Source: Pseudoips prasinana (Eukaryota > Arthropoda > Insecta > Lepidoptera > Nolidae). From it: a stretch of DNA of 64,000 nt. Of the stretch, positions 31,394 to 42,944 are shown in pieces; position 1 is the first letter of the stretch, and each line of letters starts with the position of its first letter. The stretch is taken from assembly GCA_951640165.1 (NCBI GenBank), contig OX621245.1:24048330-24112329 (forward strand), written 5' to 3'. The notes under the pieces are model-generated. The model saw nothing but the letters and a program-made list of their open reading frames with translations, was not told where the DNA came from and ran no database searches. Made by a program: the position numbers and the translations under genes.

Positions 31394-33234
31394 GAATCAA
31401 CACCTTCTTTTGCTCTAGTACAACATGGAATAACAGCATGTTAAACCTACCTCGCATATATCTGTAACTTTATAATGAACGAAAAAATGGTCCTACATTC
31501 CTGGTAAAAGATTCTAACTAACTAATTCCAATACACTATATACCACTAAAACATCAAATAGTCCACCCGGAAACATAAGTCTCAATCAATGACGCTCAGC
31601 GGACTCTTGAATACATCCGTGTGTTTTCTAATCAAGTTCTTGTAACGGTGCAAGGGCTGGCGCCCTCGTTCCGAGGTGATAATGCTTCTGTACAAGATGC
31701 CTGATTGCACCCATACTAAAGGGAATTTATAATTGGAAAGATAAATCGAAAAGTGAAAATTGCTCTTCTAAGCTCTGCTAAGAATAAAATTGCCATACAC
31801 GTGCAGTGTAAAAATATATTGCAATATAATTGAATACTAAAAAACGAGCTCGTTGAGAGTATAATTGAATAGCGTTTTGTAATTGTACGCCTACTTAGTC
31901 TCCTTTTTATTGTTATAAGATTTCTGGGCCTATAAAGCTATGTAAGAAAATCTCTTCACGATCTCTGAATCATTGCGTGCCGTCAATTTCGTTCAATCGT
32001 TACTTTTCTTTTTATTTTAACCACCGAGGTCAGTGTTCAACTAAAAAAATAATCGATTTATAAATAGAGTACCGTATCAAAAACGTAGTTAACTTTTTGC
32101 CATCATCTTCAAGCACTATTTAGCTTGACATAAAATTTATTGTTCTTTTAAAGTACAGTGATGGAGATATATCTACTGAGCTTCCTATTGCCGCTCGTGT
32201 TTTTGAATTCTCATTCCCAGGCTTCATTACAATATTGTAATCTAATATATGCACATATACGATGTATTTTACTTCACTAGATGTGTCCGTTTGTAATTCA
32301 CAATCGTATCTTTCGTCTATGTCAGCGACTGAAATCTTTAGTTCCCCGCTAACGGGCCCTTTATCGTTTTCTCATCTGTCTTTGTTTCTCAGGCATTTAA
32401 AATAACTCCTCCTTTTCTTGCTTCCCTATTTAGCTAATGAATATGTATTCGTAACATGCTATTTCTCTGGCGCAGTGTGCGAAATTCCTGTCTTATCAAT
32501 AATAGGTTCTGCTTAAGAAGGAAATATTTAACTAGTAGTTACAAGTTGGTAGTTGTCTAGCTTTATTGGCAGTTACAAATTGCGTAGGATGCTGAGGACC
32601 AGTTACCATGTTATATTTCGTTTAAATTAAAGATCATTATGCAAACATGCCGTTATAGAATTTAGTAACAAATATTTTTATGGGACCACATTTGAGACGC
32701 TAATAATGGTCGTAAAATTGTTTCTGTTGTTTTTTTAGTTATGTTATATTCGTGTATCATTATCATTACGAAGTAATGGTGTTATTATGTGGCGACAATG
32801 CAAATTCTCGGTATGTGGCCTATAAACTTGTTTGTTTAATGACTTTCACGCCTTTAGAATATACAAAGAAATTATAAACTAGCCGCCGATGTTGATGGAG
32901 TCGAATCCCTGAGATCGTCGCAAATTGGGCAAGTTATACTGTTTAATTTTATAGGTTGCAATAAAGCTGGTCGAATGCTTTTACCGTTGCCGCGATCTTT
33001 TGACCGTTATAGTTTTGCGGGCTCATCTACCTCATACCTGTTTTTAATTGAGATTTCTATGGCTCCTCCAAAATCTGTTTTAACAGTTACGTCTATCACA
33101 TTTACACGAAGAAATATTAGATAATATTAATAATAAATAGCAATTTAATGGTATAATTTAATGCCATAAAAGAAAATGTGGTTCTCGGCCCAGAAAGAAT
33201 AACAGCGTTACTCCATTACATGCCGTTGGTTTCA
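31394..33234. other. no supported feature
   Basis: AT-rich spacer. No family-like open frame and no window-internal repeat was found. Confidence 0.45.
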
Positions 33235-33430
33235 TAAAAGGTTTCGTACTAGGGGATACACCAGGTAGCAGGGCATCAGCGCCACCTGTGTACTGGCTAC
33301 CACCTAACTGTCGCTAACTCGCATGCCAAGCGCGGTAACTGCGACAATCCCCTCCAAATGGCAACGTTGTGGAAACCTTTGAGGAGGCCTATGTCTAGCA
33401 GTGGACGAGAGCAGGCTGATGATGAAAAGG
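33235..33430 (+). mobile_element. RTE LINE 3' tail
   Basis: ACCTAACTGTCGCTAACTCG, CATGCCAAGCGCGGTAACTG, TTTGAGGAGGCCTATGTCTA and GCAGTGGACGAGAGCAGGCT, closing GATGATGA. Same order as 41040-41200. Confidence 0.65.
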
Positions 33431-33517
33431 TTTTTCACTCGAATTCGGATAAAAGTATCAGTGGCTATTTCATTTAATTTTATCGTCCACATTGTAAGAA
33501 ACATGATTAACACACTA

Positions 33518-33564
33518 TTCATCGTATATAAACACTTCATTTTGAAGTGTTTATGTACGATGAA
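33518..33564. repeat. 22-bp-arm hairpin
   Basis: TTCATCGTATATAAACACTT continues two bases and pairs with 33543-33564 with one mismatch around a 3-nt loop. Confidence 0.75.
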
Positions 33565-34125
33565 CAGATTGTAGGAACTTCAACACTACAAGAAAGCTAA
33601 ACATAAATGTTAAGAGCTTTATCTTTCCATGAAAATGACGAACCAGTGAACATAAGGTTGAAGAAGAGAGACTTTGCATTCCATACAATGTGTATCAGTG
33701 TATAACAAACTGAAGTTCTACAATCTGTGTGTTTGTAGGTATATTGTGAGTTCTTAGTGTCCCACACTAGATGTTACCCATTTTATAAATAAATGTATCA
33801 TCTTATCCATAGTAGAAAGGTTTCGGAACATTACTCGCATTGCTCTTATTGACTATGCCAATGTATACTTGTACCACAACGAAAGTTCCATTGTTGAACG
33901 CCGTTTGACTGATCACTAAAGATTTCACAATTCAAAATGGATCTTTTATATTTATTTATTCAAATCATTGGCTAAACAATCAAATCTACTTTCTCTATAT
34001 TGTCCCTTCAAGCCAGTTCAAGCTCCCACGATAATTATATTCTCTATATAATGACTTTTCTATGTTATTTTATAAACGTTGCAATTTTTATGCGGCTGAT
34101 ATAATCTTATTCATAGTTAGTTGAA
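33565..34125. other. no supported feature
   Basis: AT-rich spacer. Confidence 0.45.
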
Positions 34126-34640
34126 GGGCCGGTTGGCGTGGTTGGTAAATGGATGCCTTTGACGCCGCAGGTCGTGGGTTCGGGTCTCACCCAGAACCGA
34201 TATTTGTGTGCATGAACATGTCTGTTTGTCCTGAGTCTGGGTGTAATTATCTATACATATTCATTTTTATCTATACGTATTTACAAAAAAATAATAAGTA
34301 TATGTAATATAACACCGGTCACCGTAGCCTAGTTGGTAGTGCTCCTGCCTACGAAGCTGGTGGTCCTGGGTTCGAATCCCGGTAAGTGCAAATATTTGTC
34401 TGATGAACACAAATATTTGTTTCTGAGTCATGGATGTTTTCTATGTATTTAATAAGTATATATATCGTCGCCTGGTACCCATAGTAACAAGCTTTGCTTA
34501 GTTTGGGGCTAGGATGATCTGTGTGACATTGTCCCCAGATATTATTATTATTATTAAAAAAAACAGTTATCTGGTTTCTATAGTACAAGCTCAGCTTAGT
34601 TTGAGATCAGATGCCCGTGTGTGAATAATGTTCAAGGATA
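34126..34640 (+). mobile_element. SINE-B interrupted by SINE-A
   Basis: The SINE-B head GGTTGGCGTGGTTGGTAAAT and B box GTGGGTTCGGGTCTCACCC are followed by its body to about 34313. After the inserted SINE-A the SINE-B tail resumes at about 34566 with AGTTATCTGGTTTCTATAGT and CAAGCTCAGCTTAG, ending AAGGATATTATATT. Confidence 0.85.
34314..34565 (+). mobile_element. SINE-A nested in SINE-B
   Basis: A full SINE-A: GTCACCGTAGCCTAGTTGGT head, GGGTTCGAATCCCGGTAA B box, tail of ATTATTATTATT then A-run. AACA occurs on both sides (near 34311 and 34563), a possible short target duplication. SINE-A was thus still moving after this SINE-B copy landed. Confidence 0.85.
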
Positions 34641-35025
34641 TTATATTAGTTGACAACAAAGATCATAAACCACCTACTTCAGAACTCATATCAAAATTGA
34701 AGTTACTTACATATCAAGTGGGTGTACTTATGTAACTTGGACCGCACTGTGCATAAAATTTGCTCCTTGATATTCATAATTGCGTAATCTCTGTAGATTG
34801 GCCACGTACTAATAAACTTTCCCTTTCTTAGACCTTTCTTGAATTGACTTTGTGAAGAAAACGATAGCCATATGGGTACAAACTGAAAGATTTATATTAC
34901 ACGGGGTTGATTAAATGAGTGATGAAATATTTAAAATCTATCTATCCAAAACAGCTTTGTACGTGCTTGCATGGAGGTTACTTTACATATACGTCTCATT
35001 ATTGTGACCAGGAAGCAAGTGGTTG
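34641..35025. other. no supported feature
   Basis: AT-rich spacer. Confidence 0.45.
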
Positions 35026-35027
35026 TA

Positions 35028-35128
35028 CAGACGGCAGCACATGCAGCTACCGCAATCTGTCAAATTTCTTTTATAGATTTTCAACGTTAAGGTTCAATTT
35101 CAATTAGGGCTTGATGTGCTGGCGTCTG
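35028..35128. mobile_element. TA-flanked MITE, copy 1
   Basis: A 101-bp element with complementary ends CAGACGGCAGCACAT and ATGTGCTGGCGTCTG, flanked by TA at 35026-35027 and 35129-35130. TA duplication fits the Tc1/mariner superfamily. A longer copy is at 50345-50478. Confidence 0.72.
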
Positions 35129-35314
35129 TACACTGATAAACTTGTACACGGTTTGAAGCAAGAACATAAAAAGTAGTGACAGAGATGCACTGATGAGACA
35201 GTCAACCAGCATGTAGTTTGTATTCTTTTGTAATATTTACTATGACATTGCTAAAATTACCCGTGTTATTTCTAGCTTTCTTTATATACCAACCAAGCTA
35301 TAATTTTGTAAGGT
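35129..35314. other. no supported feature
   Basis: Short AT-rich spacer. Confidence 0.4.
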
Positions 35315-35495
35315 AGTCATCATCGTCATCATCAGATCAGCCGAAAGACGCCGTTGTTGATTGCTGGACAAAGGCCTCCCCCTAAGATCTACACGATCCA
35401 GCGGCTTCCAGCAACCCTCACAAGATCCATCTGTTCATCTTGTACGGGGCCTGCCTACGCTGCGTCTTCCGGTTGGGTACTATAGTAGTGAATGC
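35315..35495 (-). mobile_element. RTE LINE 3' end with last ORF2 codons
   Basis: Starts with CATCGTCATCATCA, then CAGCCGAAAGACGCC and GGACAAAGGCCTCCCCCTAA. It runs into TACGGGGCCTGCCTACGCTG and CGTCTTCCGGTTGGG. On the minus strand the last part encodes GRRSVGRPR, the same signature as at 3946 and 5540. It therefore links the ORF2 fragments to the RTE tails as one family. Confidence 0.75.
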
Positions 35496-37009
35496 ATTTA
35501 TTTGGTCATGTTTTTAAAGCTGTTCGACCAAATTTTCAGGTAGTTTTAAATCTTTTTGTTACCCAAAGCGATGTTAAAATGCCAACAAAATAATAACAGC
35601 AATCTAAGCGGAAAGCAAAATCCTCAATATACTGCAATTGTTTTTGTAGTTGTTTAAGAAGTCCAAAATGAATTACTACTCCCAAGAACACGTTTTAAAG
35701 TGGGTTCCTCAAATTATATTAATTGATGTTTGCCCGAACTGGTTGGACGCCCCAAATTTGGCGGAACTTGTTTCACGTCGTCGCGTCAGTACTACCAAAA
35801 CCGCTACTTGGTACTTTGTGAACCTTTTTTGGTACCTTACACATGTTTCCACGTTCTACCTTTTGAATTATGAATGTCTTTTTGTCTTCTATATTTATTA
35901 TAATTAAAATATTGAGACGTGGTTTGAATTTATGTTGTTTACCGTTTACATCAATTCGTTATAAAATTATGTGTTAATCTTTTCGTTTGATGTTGTGGTT
36001 TGTAAGAATTATGGTAATTCTTTTAGTTTAGATTATTTATTTACATATTATGTTATATATTAGCCATATATGGAACACTAAACTCCTTTAGACACATGCT
36101 TGCATTTTTGAATAAAGCTCAGAAATTATTCAGATTGTAAATGCTGGTACTATTAAAGTGTATCGAATGCATAAAGCTTGGGCTGCAAACATTTCCACCG
36201 ACTGCCTTCTATTAATCATTTGAGACGTTATACGAAGGGTCATCTCAAACCGAGCTACTTGACAAAGTAAATATCTCTATCAGCTCGATGTGCTGCATAG
36301 ATTGCAGTGCTATCGATACCGACCCTAAATTCCGATCGTGGTGATTCTCGATAAGCGATACGTAAACGTTCTCGATTGTCTAGTACCGTTGGAGGACTAT
36401 CGCTAAATTATCGCTCACGTTTTGCTACTGAGACGGCGCCCTACTATTACGGTATTGCTGAATAACTATGGTTAAATGGTAACAGACTGCGACATGGACG
36501 CATATACGAATAATGACGTCATAATAGCTGGGTAATGACGCCATCTCAGTTGGCTGAATCGAAGCAAGAATCGGATATTGAAGTAGCTGATACAAAGTAA
36601 CTTCGAGTCCAAGAGAATAGAGCTTTGTTTCAGATTTTTTTGCATATACTATATTGTCTTTATAAGGAACGGTACCTTTAACTGAAAGCAAAGTAACTTG
36701 GATATTTGTTAGTTGTAGTCAAATCTTAAATATTAATCTTAATAAACATAAATCAACAAAAATGTTAGATCAAAATCGATTAAACTGATAACATCTGAGA
36801 TTTAAAGCGTTGAACTTATAATAACTTGCTGAGGTATTGAGCTGCGCCCATTATTAAATTCTTTACTAGCACAGCAATGTTAATTTTATAAATGAATTCA
36901 AAATAGTTTCTATTAAGTATAATTATGACGTCTAGAAATTCGTTTAAAGGTTTATTTAGATGTTGAAATTGAGGTGGCACAAACATCAATAGTGGACTTA
37001 AGAATCGCC
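35496..37009. other. mostly unassigned; repeat-like segment 36220-36450
   Basis: GTGGTGATTCTCGATAAGCG, TAGTACCGTTGGAGGACTAT and GAGACGGCGCCCTACTA at 36335-36445 resemble a repeat I associate with moth genomes, but no class can be given. Open frames at 35650-35907 and 36425-36691 have no motif. Confidence 0.35.
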
Positions 37010-37205
37010 TGTAAAATATGGACTGTTATAGTGGACAACAGAAAACCTATTTAGTATATTTTAGAAGTGGGCAGGCCCCAACAATATCTTGCAAGGGTTG
37101 CGGGAAGCCGCTGGATGTGGCCAGCGCAGGACCGGCTATTGTGGAGATCCTTGGAGGAAGTCTTTGTCCAGCTGTAGACGTCTTTCGGCTGATTCATTTA
37201 GGACT
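37010..37205 (+). mobile_element. RTE LINE 3' end
   Basis: GGGCAGGCCCCAACAATATC, GGGTTGCGGGAAGCCGCTGG, TGTGGAGATCCTTGGAGGAA and GTCTTTGTCCAGCTGTAGAC, closing in TTTCGGCTGATTC. Plus orientation, 5' truncated within the ORF2 C-terminus. Confidence 0.72.
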
Positions 37206-37354
37206 AATATGTTCTTACAGTTTGTCATATATATTATTTTAATACATATCATATGCTTGTATCAAAAAACAAAAACAGTTACCATAGAATAATAGAACTC
37301 CGTGTACAACCTAAAAGCCATGCAAATGTTTATGTATATTAATATATGAACTTG

Positions 37355-37530
37355 CTAGCTGTGCCCCGCGGTTTTACCCGCGTTAAACTTTATAAAACAA
37401 AGCCATGTGTTAATCCAGGGTGTCAGCTAACTCCATACCAAATTTTATTAAAATCGCTCCAGCCGTTTAGACTTGAGGAAGTAACAAACATACACACTCA
37501 CAAACTTTCGCCTTTATAATATTAGTGTGA
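37355..37530 (-). mobile_element. Helitron, second subgroup
   Basis: Left border CTAGCTGTGCCCCGCGGTTT is the minus-strand 3' end. Right border TTTATAATATTAGTGTGA is the minus-strand 5' end (TCACACTAATATTATAAA), followed by T. The interior has CCATACCAAATTTTATTAAA and TCGCTCCAGCCGTTTAGAC. A sister copy is at 62818-62981. Confidence 0.75.
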
Positions 37531-37649
37531 TTAAATAAATGTTGACCAAACAAAACAAATAGGCTTACATTGGTCACCTTTAGCTTGTTGCCTTTCTATT
37601 TCACCATTATATTAACTTTCAAATTTCCTCACCGTCATTTATTTTTATA
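37531..37649. other. no supported feature
   Basis: Short AT-rich spacer. Confidence 0.4.
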
Positions 37650-37920
37650 CAACTTAGTCAGCAAACAAGCTTCCGGCCACCTGATTGTAAGCGGCAATCT
37701 TACCCTAATGACGCTTGCAAAACGTTGCCGACCTTTAAAAACCTAATGATTTTTGAAGGGCCCTGCAGTTGTCTTTTGGGATAATAATGACAGGGAGTTA
37801 ATTCCCCAGCTTTAGCGAATGAGAGAGGAAGTTTCAAGTAAAAGTTCCAGAATATGAGGAAACTTCATGCCGGTGGCTAGAAGTGGGTTTCGCCATCGAA
37901 TGAAATAGTTCACACAACAA
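37650..37920. repeat. dispersed lepidopteran repeat
   Basis: CAGCAAACAAGCTTCCGGCC, ACCTGATTGTAAGCGGCAAT, ACGTTGCCGACCTTTAAAAA, TTAATTCCCCAGCTTTAGCG and GAGAGAGGAAGTTTC follow a repeat layout widespread in moths. Class not assigned. Confidence 0.55.
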
Positions 37921-38029
37921 TCACAAGGAGGCAAATTCTCTTGTTGGATTTTTATAAAATAACAAGGCAAGACATTTTTAATAAAATAACTTGAAAATTT
38001 CGAGAGTAACAAATTGGTAATAATTCAGT

Positions 38030-38158
38030 CAAGATAAATGTCACGTCAACTAAGTCGCTGGATGAGGATAGCGCAAGACCAATTGTGGAGATCTCTGGGG
38101 GAGGCCTTTGTCCAGCAGTAGGCGTCTTTCGGCTGATATGATGATGATGATGGAGTGT
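38030..38158 (+). mobile_element. RTE LINE 3' end, clean
   Basis: AAGTCGCTGGATGAGGATAG, CGCAAGACCAATTGTGGAGA, TCTCTGGGGGAGGCCTTTGT, CCAGCAGTAGGCGTCTTTCG, then GCTGATATGATGATGATGAT. One frame reads RWMRIAQ then QLWRSLGEAFVQQ, the last codons of ORF2. Confidence 0.8.
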
Positions 38159-38275
38159 CATCGCCTGCTGGGTTGTTCATTTCACGTCTTTACTTGCATA
38201 TATAATAGGTAAAAGAATAAGTAATAAAAATGATTTATAATTGTCGATAGCTTCTTTACGGTAACACTAAATTGA

Positions 38276-38530
38276 ATAATAATATCCTGGGACATTCACA
38301 CACGGCCATCTGATCCCAAACTAAGCAGACCTTGTAATGGAAACCAGATATCTGATATACTACATATACTAATTTGTCTTTTGTAAATACATACTTATAT
38401 CGATACTTACACCCAGATTAAGGACAAACAGACATCTTCATGCATACAAATATTTTTCCTGAGTGGGAATCGAACCCATGACCACCGGCGTGAAAGCAAG
38501 TATTTACCATCCACGCCAACAGGCCCGTCT
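38276..38530 (-). mobile_element. SINE-B, near-complete
   Basis: Tail at left (AATATCCTGGGACATTCACA), then CGGCCATCTGATCCCAAACT. B box on the minus strand is TGGGTTCGATTCCCACTC, and the head ends GGCCTGTTGGCGTGG near 38525. Confidence 0.85.
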
Positions 38531-38984
38531 TCTTTGGTACACTTATTCTTTGTATTCAGGAATACCTTTTATGGTTTTTCCCTTATATGGTCCAATAATG
38601 TGTTTCTCTAAAGTTGTACAAACTATATATATCCGTTCCGTTCATCTTCACCATAATTCAAGTTCCTATGTTACTTTCTACTATTCGTTTCACAAATTTG
38701 CATTTATTTATAGTAGGTCAAAATAGGTTAATAAAATGATTTATAAGTTTTGATAGCTACATAACGGTAACTCCAATTAAGTCAAGACAGACTTCTTGTC
38801 GTCTCTCGTCGTTAGGTCTCAATCTCACAAGAATAATAAAAAAAAAATTATCTACGTTTATTAAGTTTAAGGTGCCGATGTCCATTCAACTGTACCGTTA
38901 GTGCGAAGCACTACAGCGTCACTAGCACTACTTTAGATTTATATAGCCAAGGTATCAAGTATTTGGTCTTCTACGGGCTATTTT

Positions 38985-39117
38985 TTATTCATCATCATCA
39001 TATCAGCCGGAAGACGTCCACTGCTGGACAAAGGCCTCCCCCAAAGATCTCCACAATTGCCGGTCTTGCGCTATCCGCATCCAGCGATTTCCAGCGACCA
39101 TCTTGTAGGGGGCCTGC
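38985..39117 (-). mobile_element. RTE LINE 3' end
   Basis: CATCATCATCATATCAGCCG, GAAGACGTCCACTGCTGGAC, AAAGGCCTCCCCCAAAGATC, TCCACAATTGCCGGTCTTGC. It stops at AGGGGGCCTGC. A clear minus-strand member of the family. Confidence 0.8.
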
Positions 39118-39424
39118 TTTTTTATTACTTGGAAGGAAATCCCTATCGTGAATTTATTCGGTTTCAATTATCCAAATAATGTGTTACTCTAAAATCGTAA
39201 GGATCATAACTGGGCTATTTCTATGTTACTTTCTACGACTCATTTCTTATGTTTATACTCATTTATAGTAGATACATATAATATGTTAATAAAATGATTG
39301 ATAGGTTTCGATAACTACTTAACGGTAACTCCAATTAAGTCAAGATAGACGTCGCGTCGTCTGCTAGGTCATAATTTCACGAGAACCTAAATAAAAAATA
39401 TTTACCTTAATCTATGTCCATTCT

Positions 39425-39645
39425 ACTATAACTATGTGGTCTTCGGTTCAAATCCGATTTAGACCAAAAAAACATATGCATTTTGATTCTTTATGAAAAA
39501 TTGTCAGTATCAGCCCGGAGTCTGCAAGTTGGCGGTTTACACCTCCGTGCCTCAGAGAGCACTTGAAGCCATCGGTCCCTTACCTGGACTGTTTCTGGTC
39601 GTGTCAGATAGCTGTTAGGGAGGGAATATTAAGTGCACTTTAATA
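39425..39645 (+). mobile_element. SINE-E (tRNA-related), partial
   Basis: A GGTTCAAATCC box near 39436 is followed by GTCAGTATCAGCCCGGAGTC, TTGGCGGTTTACACCTCCGT, GCCTCAGAGAGCACTTGAAG and ATCGGTCCCTTACCTGGAC. The same order occurs on the minus strand at 61840-62205. Confidence 0.6.
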
Positions 39646-40080
39646 CAACATGTAAAGTAATTAACGCACACCCTCAAACACCCCAATTAGAATATTATGT
39701 TGTAATCATAATACATACAAGGAATAAGTTTATTTTTCTTTATTTTGTATTGAATGATGGAATTTATATGAATACAAATAAAACTGGGATTTTAAAAATC
39801 TTATTACTTTGACTTACGGTCACTTTCCATTTCTTTTGACTGTGCAGGGTTAATATGACAATAATTTCCGTAGTTTTAATTATTTTTGAATAAAAAATTA
39901 CCTATATTAAAAATTATATAAATCGATTCAGTAAACGATTCTGAACAAACTATTTTCAGGATGTGCGTTAATTATGTTACATGTTGTATATTATATCTCC
40001 CGCAGATGGCTGGACTAGTCGCCATTCGACCAAGAGGACGCTACACTAATATCATACCACCCATGTTTTTTTCAACACCG
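39646..40080. other. no supported feature
   Basis: AT-rich spacer. The open frame at 39961 runs into a SINE. Confidence 0.4.
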
Positions 40081-40300
40081 TGGAATATTATTCACACACG
40101 GCCATCTGATCCCATACTAAGCAGAGCTTGTACTATTGAAACCAGATAACGTATCCTGCTTTTCTTATGTCAATACATTCTTAAATTATAGATAATTAAA
40201 CCTAGGCTCGGGACAAACATATGTACATGTTCATGCACACAGTCATCTGTCCAGGGTGAGACTTGAACTTACGACGTGATCTACCAATATTGGTGTGCTT
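40081..40300 (-). mobile_element. SINE-B, decayed
   Basis: CACACGGCCATCTGATCCCA, GCAGAGCTTGTACTATTGAA, ATTCTTAAATTATAGATAAT and TCATCTGTCCAGGGTGAGAC. The B box is mutated (GACTTGAACTTAC) and the head is incomplete. Confidence 0.7.
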
Positions 40301-40440
40301 GGTAGATAATAGCCTTTTGATGACGTAGAAACATACATAGATTGCTAAAGTTCCCTATTACTATGTTACTTTCTACTACCTAAACCTTTACTTTCATTTA
40401 TAGTACACAAATATCAAGAGTCAAAAAAGGAGATCATTTG

Positions 40441-40799
40441 TAAACGGCTTTCGCTATATACGAGTAGCTGAGTTGGCGGATTTATATACCGGTTCTCGTT
40501 CTCAATGTGGGGTCAATGGAAAATGTATGGTTGTTACTGCATAAAGGGCTAATTTATAAATATCGAATCTGTAAAACTAAGTAGAAAGAAGTGAAATGAG
40601 TTCTAGATACAGCCATATTACACGCTACCGCTCGACCAAACCAGCACGGATTTATGAATACCTAGTATTCAACGCAATCAATTATAATTAGGATTATACT
40701 TATAATTACAGCAGCATAGCATTTCTGATCATTTTGAGTTATCTCAATTACGGTCAGACAACAATGCAACGTGGCGACGCGACGCTACGGTTACAAAAT
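40441..40799. other. no supported feature
   Basis: AT-rich spacer. Confidence 0.4.
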
Positions 40800-41300
40800 A
40801 CAATTTCGCTCATAGCCATAGCCAGTGCACTCACCGATCTGAACCCAATGATCGGTGAGTTAATAAAGCACCTACGCACGTGATCAGTCTATTAAATATT
40901 ATAGATGGGTGACCGCCAACGTGGTTTTATTTCTGAGCGTCTCCGTGCTCCGGCTGTTGGTCCAGTTTGTTGTCGTTATACTTGTAGACTCGTGTGGTTA
41001 CGGCATAGAATATCATCACCACCAGTAGTAATCGTCCGAGGGCATACCTACCAGAGAACGGGCAGCTGCGTTTTTCTGTGAATTATGGCTATCAAACTGC
41101 GATCGCCAACCCGTCTGCCAAGCGTGGCGATTATGGCATATCCCCCCATTCTTGGGAGAGGCTTTTGTCCAGCTGTGGACGTTCTTTGGCTGATATGATG
41201 ATACTCGTAGAACAGTCGTTAAACCATGTCAGAGGTCTACCCAGTAGGTTTGAAGAACTCAGATACTAGGGCAACCACCGCCCAAACGATAAAGTAAGGA
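40800..41300 (+). mobile_element. 5S-derived SINE split by an RTE tail
   Basis: The head (40840-40925) has CGTGATCAGT, a small insertion, then ATAGATGGGTGACCGCC. The body has CTCCGTGCTCCGG to about 40989. After the inserted RTE the 5S-SINE tail resumes at about 41203 with ACAGTCGTTAAACCATGTCA and GATACTAGGGCAACCACCGCC. Confidence 0.75.
40990..41202 (+). mobile_element. RTE LINE 3' end inside 5S SINE
   Basis: Carries CGATCGCCAACCCGTCTGCC, AAGCGTGGCGATTATGGCAT, GGGAGAGGCTTTTGTCCAGC and ends TGATATGATG. ACTTGTAGAC (40980-40989) and ACTCGTAGAA (41203-41212) flank it as an imperfect target duplication. Confidence 0.75.
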
Positions 41301-42944
41301 TTTACAAATACAATACACTATTTGAATATGTTTACCCCATTCTGATACAATCATATTGTTCTATACAATCTTGTGCACAAGGAAACAGAAACTACCCTGA
41401 ATAAATCTAACTATTTTAATTGAATTAAAAGGAAAGGTCAAGCATTGTTCAACATAGATTTGCAATCAGAGTATTATCGTGTGAACTTACTAGCTTTGTA
41501 ATGCCCATTATACAGAACAATAGATTTGGAAAAAGGAAGAGCAATTCGATAAGTTAGAGGCAAGTGTAATTTGCTGATTTACTAACTTTAATGTACCAGT
41601 AAAGGACAAGTGGTTTAAAGGTTAGTATTCTATGGTTTAGGACTTTCCCCTATTGTCTGAAACAAAAAATACTTCGTATAATTTTGTACAATTAATCAAG
41701 TTCCTTACAAACTTTCAACCCCTAATTTAAACCCTTAGGCAGTGAATCTTAGTATTCATACATGAGAAAATCACGGTTGCCAACTGAAAATCAGATCTAG
41801 GTGCCCCCATCTAGCTTATGCTGTGACAGTAACCCTACGGCAGAACATGCAGGAGAAATATAAGTGACTCCGCTATGACGAGGTCTTCGGTTTAAATCCG
41901 GAGACAAGATGGTGGCGGTTTAAGTTATTGTACATTTAATTCTAACACGATATATAATGATCATGTTTGGCCTCACGTTTGCATGTCGTTTTGATGCTCA
42001 TTAATAAAATAATGATGTGGTTTGCAGCAATCGTTTCCTTAATTACCCAATTCCTTAATAAGACTATAAATAAAAACTAAATTGAATCAACAAAATTAAG
42101 CTATTTATTTTACTTAACGTCTATGTTATGTTAAGTGACCCAAATCAGTTATGTAACGGTCATCGCACTTTGTAAATATCCACTAATGGATTTCCGATGT
42201 TACACGTCGGTGTAACACGCGGCCTCCTTATTACTACAATAACTATTATTATTTCTCTATTTTCATTTAATGTGGGCGTATTCGCTGAAATTGGCCAACA
42301 TTACACAGTTACGTTCCTGACGTCATGACGTTTCAGTTCAATCGTGCTTGAGGAATTTTGTTAGGTGGGCGATTGTAATTTGCTCGCCGATTTATGGCCG
42401 AATTGAAATTTGAAGACTATTGTTATTCATTTTAAGCTGCAGTTCAGTAGCACGTTTGAGTGCTACGAGAACACTTACTCCGACAGTAATGATCAATAAT
42501 TTAATAGGTTCAATAATTGTGTTCTGTTTAACCGTAACAATAGAAGATACGACGACACTATTTCTACATTCATGTGGTTTTGTGGGAACACGTTTATGCG
42601 AGATGCCTATCAAGTTGCCGCGAGTACTTTTGTTAAATTTGTGCTGATCAATTTGTTCTATGTTTAACCTCTCAACAGTGATTATAATTATACAAAAGAT
42701 TTAATAAATCCTATTCTATAAAGGCTTTTTTAAACTATGAAAGCAAAAGAAATTTTTTTTTACAGAAATAAAACTTATAACAAATTTTTAACAAACCTTT
42801 ACTGGCCATCCAGCATAAAAGTACTCCATCATCATTATCGAGAAAGAATGTATCTTACATGGACATGTGAGCATAGAAATAATACTGTCGAATCTTGTAC
42901 TACAGTAAATCCATTAAGTACATATATTATTGGATTTAAAGAAT
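41301..42944. other. no supported feature
   Basis: No coding family or repeat recognised. A tRNA-like GGTTTAAATCCGG word at 41890 may be a remnant SINE B box. Open frames at 42392-42946 are not supported. Confidence 0.4.

Larger units (their letters stand above)
38170..40440. repeat. local duplication, ~560-bp spacing, with SINE/RTE insertions
   Basis: A unit containing CTATGTTACTTTCTAC, CATTTATAGTA, AATAAAATGATT, GATAGCTACATAACGGTAAC and TCCAATTAAGTCAAGA occurs at about 38585-38840 and 39165-39400. Parts recur at 38221-38285 and 40355-40430. SINE-B (38276, 40081) and an RTE tail (38985) have landed between units. Confidence 0.65.

Noticed and set aside
35650..35907. 85-codon plus-strand open frame
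   Set aside because: No recognisable domain; the hydrophobic end comes from T-rich DNA.
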